In this document: piece after piece, positions 59,862 to 64,000 of the stretch
How positions within the stretch are numbered: position 1 is the first letter of the stretch
Layout: every line of letters begins with the position of its first letter
Source of the DNA: JAEYZM01 sp943372195
GTDB lineage: Bacteria > Bacteroidota > Bacteroidia > Sphingobacteriales > Sphingobacteriaceae
Length of the DNA stretch: 64,000 nt
Assembly (NCBI GenBank): GCA_943372195.1
Contig: CALRXS010000004.1
Coordinates: 111,903-175,902 of the forward strand
Reading direction: 5' to 3'
Translations under genes and position numbers: made by a program
Notes under the pieces: generated by a model
What the model was told of the DNA's origin: nothing
Database searches by the model: none
The model's input: only the letters and a program-made list of their open reading frames with translations

Positions 59862-61234
59862 TGAAGAGAATACATTTTATTTCAATAGGTGGTAGTGCGA
59901 TGCATAATCTTGCAATAGCACTTAAATTAAAAAACCAATATGTGATCACTGGTTCAGATGATGAAATTTTTGAACCTTCGAAAAGTAGATTGGCAAAGCA
60001 TGATTTATTACCAACAGAAATGGGATGGTTCCCTGAGAAAATCACTGAAGATATAGAAGCGATTATTTTAGGTATGCATGCTCGCGCTGATAACCCTGAG
60101 TTATTAAGAGCGAAAGAGCTGAACTTAAAAATATTTTCGTACCCCGAATATTTATACGAACAATCAAAAGATAAAACAAGGTTGGTAATAGGAGGCAGTC
60201 ATGGTAAAACATCGATCACTGCTATGATTTTACACGTATTACAATCACATCAAATGAATATTGATTACATGGTAGGAGCTCAACTATCGGGCTTTGATAC
60301 TATGGTTAAAATTACACAAGATTCAAAAGTGATGGTCTTAGAGGGAGATGAATATTTATCGTCACCGATTGATAGAAGGCCTAAATTTCATTTGTATAAA
60401 GGGCACATTGCGATATTGAGTGGTATAGCTTGGGATCACATAAATGTTTTCCCGACGTTTGAAAATTATGTAGAGCAGTTCAGTATTTTCATCGACACTT
60501 TAGAACCCAATGCAACATTGATCTACTGCGAAAAAGACGAGGTATTGAAAAAACTAGTAGAGAATCATCCAAGAACAGACATCCGAAGAATAGCATATGC
60601 AAGCCATGCGAATGAAAATGAAAATGGTGTGACTTCATTGATAGATGGTAATCATAAATATGAGTTGATGATTTTTGGAGATCATAACATGCAGAATTTA
60701 CAAGCGGCATTGCATGCATGTATGAGTTTAGGATTATCGAAAGAAGATTTTTATTCAGCGATAAAAACATTTAAAGGAGCGGCGAAGAGATTAGAGTTAA
60801 TTGCTATAAATGAGCATACGAGGGTCTATAAAGATTTTGCACATTCACCTTCAAAATTAAAGGCGACAACGCAAGCAGTTAAGTCCCAATTTACAAACAA
60901 GAAGTTAATAGCATGCATGGAACTACATACATTTAGTAGTCTGAATAAAGACTTTTTAAATGAGTATGAGGGTTCTATGGATGTTGCTGATATAGCTATA
61001 GTTTACTATAATTTACACACTATAGAACATAAGCGACTTGAATTGATAAGCGAAGAGCAAGTTAGACAAGCATTTAAGCGAGAAGATTTGATCATTTTTA
61101 CTGATTCAAAAGAGCTTCAAAAATATTTAAGGGCAATAGATTATAGTGATTATAACCTATTGCTCATGAGTTCAGGTAATTACGATGGAATAGACGTTGA
61201 TAATTTTGCCAAAGAATTGTTAATATCTGGGTAA
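59861..61234 (+). CDS. mpl: Mpl-type peptidoglycan recycling ligase (Mur ligase family)
   Basis: This 457-aa ATP-dependent Mur ligase is similar to UDP-N-acetylmuramate:L-Ala-gamma-D-Glu-meso-DAP ligase. Residues 1-100 hold the UDP-MurNAc-binding Rossmann part ('IHFISIGGSAMHNLAIALKLKNQYVITGSDDEIFEPSKSRL'). The P-loop is 'LVIGGSHGKTSITAMILHVL' (about 107-126), the Mur core 'VLEGDEYLSSPIDRRPKFHLYKGHIAILSGIAWDHINVFPTFENY'. The C-terminal part is 'HTRVYKDFAHSPSKLKATTQAVKSQF'. It likely ligates recycled tripeptide to UDP-MurNAc. MurC itself is expected elsewhere. It is translationally coupled to the upstream 1461-aa gene. Confidence 0.9.
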   Translation: MKRIHFISIGGSAMHNLAIALKLKNQYVITGSDDEIFEPSKSRLAKHDLLPTEMGWFPEKITEDIEAIILGMHARADNPELLRAKELNLKIFSYPEYLYEQSKDKTRLVIGGSHGKTSITAMILHVLQSHQMNIDYMVGAQLSGFDTMVKITQDSKVMVLEGDEYLSSPIDRRPKFHLYKGHIAILSGIAWDHINVFPTFENYVEQFSIFIDTLEPNATLIYCEKDEVLKKLVENHPRTDIRRIAYASHANENENGVTSLIDGNHKYELMIFGDHNMQNLQAALHACMSLGLSKEDFYSAIKTFKGAAKRLELIAINEHTRVYKDFAHSPSKLKATTQAVKSQFTNKKLIACMELHTFSSLNKDFLNEYEGSMDVADIAIVYYNLHTIEHKRLELISEEQVRQAFKREDLIIFTDSKELQKYLRAIDYSDYNLLLMSSGNYDGIDVDNFAKELLISG

Positions 61235-61265
61235 AAAAATAAGATATAAAAATCGTCTATAAACT

Positions 61266-61273
61266 TATATTTG
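61266..61273 (+). promoter_or_regulatory. -7 promoter box of ftsK (TATATTTG)
   Basis: TATATTTG matches TAnnTTTG, 16 nt upstream of the ftsK ATG, so ftsK may be transcribed separately from mpl. Confidence 0.55.
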
Positions 61274-61289
61274 CATATTAAGCAAAAGA

Positions 61290-64000
61290 ATGGCTAATAA
61301 GTTAAGATCACAGATACCCGATTCTACTTCGCAACCTGAACCAGAAGAGGTAAAGGAACAGCCGAAGGAGAGAATCAGTCAGAAGGCAAGTAAAGAAGCG
61401 AGCAAAGAGAAGAAAGAAGCGAAGGCTGAAAAAAGCGAGAGTACAAATTCTAAGAAATTAGATGCTCGTTTTATAAAGATAAGCGGACTTCTATTGGTGC
61501 TGGTTTCTTTGTATTTGTTCATTGCATTCTTTTCGTATTTATTTACTTGGAAAGAAGACCAAAGTGTTGTTTCAAATGCAAGCTTTAATATAATCTTTGA
61601 TGCAGCAAATCATAAAGTAGAAAATTGGTTAGGAATAATAGGTGCGATGGTATCGCATTTGTTTATGTATAGAGGATTCGGATTAGCATCATTTCTTTTT
61701 GTATTGGCGAGTTTCTTAATAGGCTATAGATTATTATTTAAGGTTAGTTTATTGAAGATTTCTAGAACACTTGCTTATTCAACATTCTTTTTAGTTTTTG
61801 TTTCTATTACTACAGCATTTATCATAAGTTTTGTACAAACAGATTTGTATTTCTTATCAGGAGCTTATGGTATTCAGATGAATTACTGGTTGAATAATGT
61901 TATTGGTAAAGCAGGTACAGCCGGATTAATTGCATTCTCTGGATTATCGGTTTTAGTAATTGCATATAACATTGAATTTAAAGCACCGAAAATAAATTTA
62001 AAGTCAGATGATAAAGATGCTTTACTCGACGATGAACTTCTACCTGTAGAGTTAAATAGAAGTCCGCTCAGCCAAACCGCCCAACCCACCTCAGATTTTG
62101 AGGCAAAGCCTAAACCATTTGAGAGTAGGAACAAAATAAATGTTCAAGAAGAATTAGTACCTGTTTTAAAAACTGAACAAGAAGTTGAAGAAGAAGATTC
62201 ATCAGATGATTTTGAAGTATCAGCAGATGAAGATTTAGAGAATTTTCAGACAGCACCATCCGCAGAAATTGATGAATCAATAGAAGATCAATTAACGGAA
62301 AGTTTAGAGACAAATATTGTTTCAAAAGAAATAGATGAAGACGGATTTGAGAAGGTAGATTATAATAAGCAAGAGAGTAAGACAAGTGTTACAGCAAAAG
62401 AGCCAGATTTAGAAATTGAAATGGCATCAACTGAATTTGCTGAAGAGGAGAATGTTGTTTTAGCAAATACAAATTCTGGCGAGATAACATCAGAAGATTT
62501 GGTAAAAGAATTTGGTGAATACGATCCGACTTTAGATTTATCGACTTACAAATATCCACCATTAGATTTATTAGAAAATTACGGCAGTAGCACCAAGATA
62601 TCAGTAAATACAGAGGAGTTAGAGCGTAATAAAAATAAGATTGTTGAAACACTCGGACATTACAGTATCGAAATCGCAAAAATTAAAGCGACGATTGGTC
62701 CGACAGTTACCCTTTATGAAATAGTACCCGCAGCAGGTGTGCGTATTTCAAAAATCAAAAATTTAGAAGACGATATTGCGTTGAGTTTATCGGCATTGGG
62801 CATACGTATTATTGCACCGATACCTGGTAAAGGAACGATAGGTATAGAGGTTCCGAATCAAACACCAGAGATGGTAGCGATGCGTTCGGTATTAGCATCA
62901 GAGAAATATCAGCATGCGCAAATGGATTTACCGATTGCATTGGGTAAAACGATTTCGAATGAAGTGTTTGTGGCTGACTTAGCGAAGATGCCGCATTTGT
63001 TGATGGCAGGTGCAACCGGACAAGGAAAGTCGGTAGGTATAAATGCATTGTTAGTTTCATTACTATATAAGAAGCATCCTTCGCAAATAAAATTTGTAAT
63101 GGTTGACCCTAAGAAAGTAGAGTTAACATTATTTAGAAAAATAGAGCGACATTTCTTAGCGAAGTTACCAGGTGATGGAGATGCAATTATAACAGATACG
63201 AAGAAAGTAGTACATACATTAAATTCATTATGTATAGAGATGGATCAACGATATGAATTGTTGAAAGATGCACATGTACGTAATTTAAAAGAATACAATG
63301 CGAAGTTTATCGCTAGAAAACTAAATCCGCAGGAAGGTCATAGATATATGCCATTCATTGTGTTGGTGATAGATGAGTTTGCAGATTTAATGATGACAGC
63401 GGGTAAAGAAATTGAAACACCCATTGCTCGTTTGGCTCAGCTTGCTCGTGCTATTGGTATACATTTGGTGATTGCTACACAAAGACCATCGGTGAATGTT
63501 ATTACAGGTACTATTAAGGCGAACTTCCCGGCGCGATTAGCTTTTAGAGTGAGTTCAAAAATTGACTCGAGAACAATTTTAGATGCAGGAGGAGCAGAGC
63601 AGTTAATAGGTAGAGGTGATATGTTATTATCGCTAGGTAGTGATTTGATTCGTTTACAATGTGCTTTTGTAGATACACCAGAAGTTGAGAAAGTGACAGA
63701 CTTTATTGGAGCTCAAAGAGGATATGCAAGTGCTCATTTATTACCAGAGTATGTTGACGAAAATGGTGAAGGTTCAAGTAACAAAGATATGGATCTTAGT
63801 GAACGTGATGCACTATTTGAAGATGCAGCACGTTTAATAGTTATGCATCAACAAGGATCAACATCATTGATACAACGTAAATTGAAATTGGGTTATAATA
63901 GAGCAGGTAGAATTATTGACCAACTTGAAGCATTCGGTATCGTAGGTCCGTTTGAAGGCTCAAAAGCTCGTGAAGTGTTGATAAAAGATGAGTATCATTT
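61290..64000 (+). CDS. ftsK: DNA translocase FtsK, missing the extreme C-terminus
   Basis: The frame runs from the ATG at 61290 to the window edge (about 903 codons). An N-terminal Lys/Glu-rich lead and four transmembrane helices ('ISGLLLVLVSLYLFIAFFSYLF', 'FGLASFLFVLASFLIGYRLLF', then two more) anchor it at the septum. An acidic linker follows. The RecA-like motor has Walker A GATGQGKS at 574-581 and Walker B 'IVLVIDEFADL' with Asp695. The sequence ends in the gamma winged helix ('MHQQGSTSLIQRKLKLGYNRAGRIIDQLEAFGIVGP'), which binds KOPS-type sequences. It pumps DNA and activates XerCD at dif. Only a few terminal residues should be missing. Confidence 0.95.
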   Translation, partial: MANKLRSQIPDSTSQPEPEEVKEQPKERISQKASKEASKEKKEAKAEKSESTNSKKLDARFIKISGLLLVLVSLYLFIAFFSYLFTWKEDQSVVSNASFNIIFDAANHKVENWLGIIGAMVSHLFMYRGFGLASFLFVLASFLIGYRLLFKVSLLKISRTLAYSTFFLVFVSITTAFIISFVQTDLYFLSGAYGIQMNYWLNNVIGKAGTAGLIAFSGLSVLVIAYNIEFKAPKINLKSDDKDALLDDELLPVELNRSPLSQTAQPTSDFEAKPKPFESRNKINVQEELVPVLKTEQEVEEEDSSDDFEVSADEDLENFQTAPSAEIDESIEDQLTESLETNIVSKEIDEDGFEKVDYNKQESKTSVTAKEPDLEIEMASTEFAEEENVVLANTNSGEITSEDLVKEFGEYDPTLDLSTYKYPPLDLLENYGSSTKISVNTEELERNKNKIVETLGHYSIEIAKIKATIGPTVTLYEIVPAAGVRISKIKNLEDDIALSLSALGIRIIAPIPGKGTIGIEVPNQTPEMVAMRSVLASEKYQHAQMDLPIALGKTISNEVFVADLAKMPHLLMAGATGQGKSVGINALLVSLLYKKHPSQIKFVMVDPKKVELTLFRKIERHFLAKLPGDGDAIITDTKKVVHTLNSLCIEMDQRYELLKDAHVRNLKEYNAKFIARKLNPQEGHRYMPFIVLVIDEFADLMMTAGKEIETPIARLAQLARAIGIHLVIATQRPSVNVITGTIKANFPARLAFRVSSKIDSRTILDAGGAEQLIGRGDMLLSLGSDLIRLQCAFVDTPEVEKVTDFIGAQRGYASAHLLPEYVDENGEGSSNKDMDLSERDALFEDAARLIVMHQQGSTSLIQRKLKLGYNRAGRIIDQLEAFGIVGPFEGSKAREVLIKDEYH

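Overview
This 64 kb window is a chromosomal segment of a Bacteroidota bacterium. The indications are AT-rich sequence, repeated use of the Bacteroidota -7 promoter box TAnnTTTG, a PNGase F-like exoprotein with a type IX secretion (T9SS) C-terminal sorting domain, a DAHP synthase/chorismate mutase fusion, a fused E1 alpha/beta 2-oxoacid dehydrogenase, and typical Bacteroidota families (DUF1573, DUF3078, DUF5723-OmpA). The order is uncertain; a Chitinophagales/Sphingobacteriales-like lineage would fit. No phage, IS element, transposase or CRISPR array was seen.

Layout. 1-5.7 kb: the start of an aminotransferase, a DUF1573 protein, a secreted PNGase F-like protein and a fused 2-oxoacid dehydrogenase E1. 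5.7-10.2 kb: an overlapping shikimate operon on the minus strand (DAHP synthase/chorismate mutase, aroB, aroA, aroC). 10.3-15.8 kb: proline dehydrogenase, an Mpo1-like membrane protein, a 351-bp gene-free stretch full of small hairpins, lysS, a lipoprotein, ung and an Lrp regulator. 15.9-19.7 kb: a DtxR-type regulator with an Nramp transporter fused to a universal stress domain, smpB and a beta-barrel protein. 19.8-33 kb: pcm, a lipoprotein with a sugar transferase, priA/DUF423, three large envelope genes ending in a DUF5723-TSP3-OmpA protein, then tsaB. 33-37.8 kb (minus strand): TauE/SafE, an S41 protease, yidD, rnpA, rpmH, DUF3078 and a short mscL. 37.8-46.7 kb: asnS, rpoN, an epimerase, an Hpt protein, a CsaA-type tRNA-binding protein, an M28 peptidase, a TolB-like propeller protein, a HAD phosphatase, a Fic protein preceded by a phased operator array, and a CAU-anticodon tRNA. 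46.8-64 kb: a small secreted protein, an acyl-CoA ligase, iscS-iscU-iscA, methylmalonyl-CoA epimerase, rpmE2, and a long plus-strand run (GlmU-like, tpiA, prmA, a 1461-aa secreted protein, mpl) followed by ftsK, cut by the window edge.

Most genes are ordinary housekeeping. The unusual material lies between genes. (1) A family of tiny hairpins shares a GAT-NN(N)-ATC core and has different but always self-complementary outer arms. (2) Tandem 7-nt repeats occur at several loci, notably GTATTC(A/C), often arranged as inverted pairs. (3) Several of these repeats run into the 3' ends of genes and supply stop codons (aroC, proline dehydrogenase, mntH, smpB). (4) A half-site array phased at 10/20 bp lies upstream of the Fic gene and looks like an autoregulatory operator. 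The strongest candidates for undescribed biology are the Fic operator array and the hairpin/heptamer repeat families.
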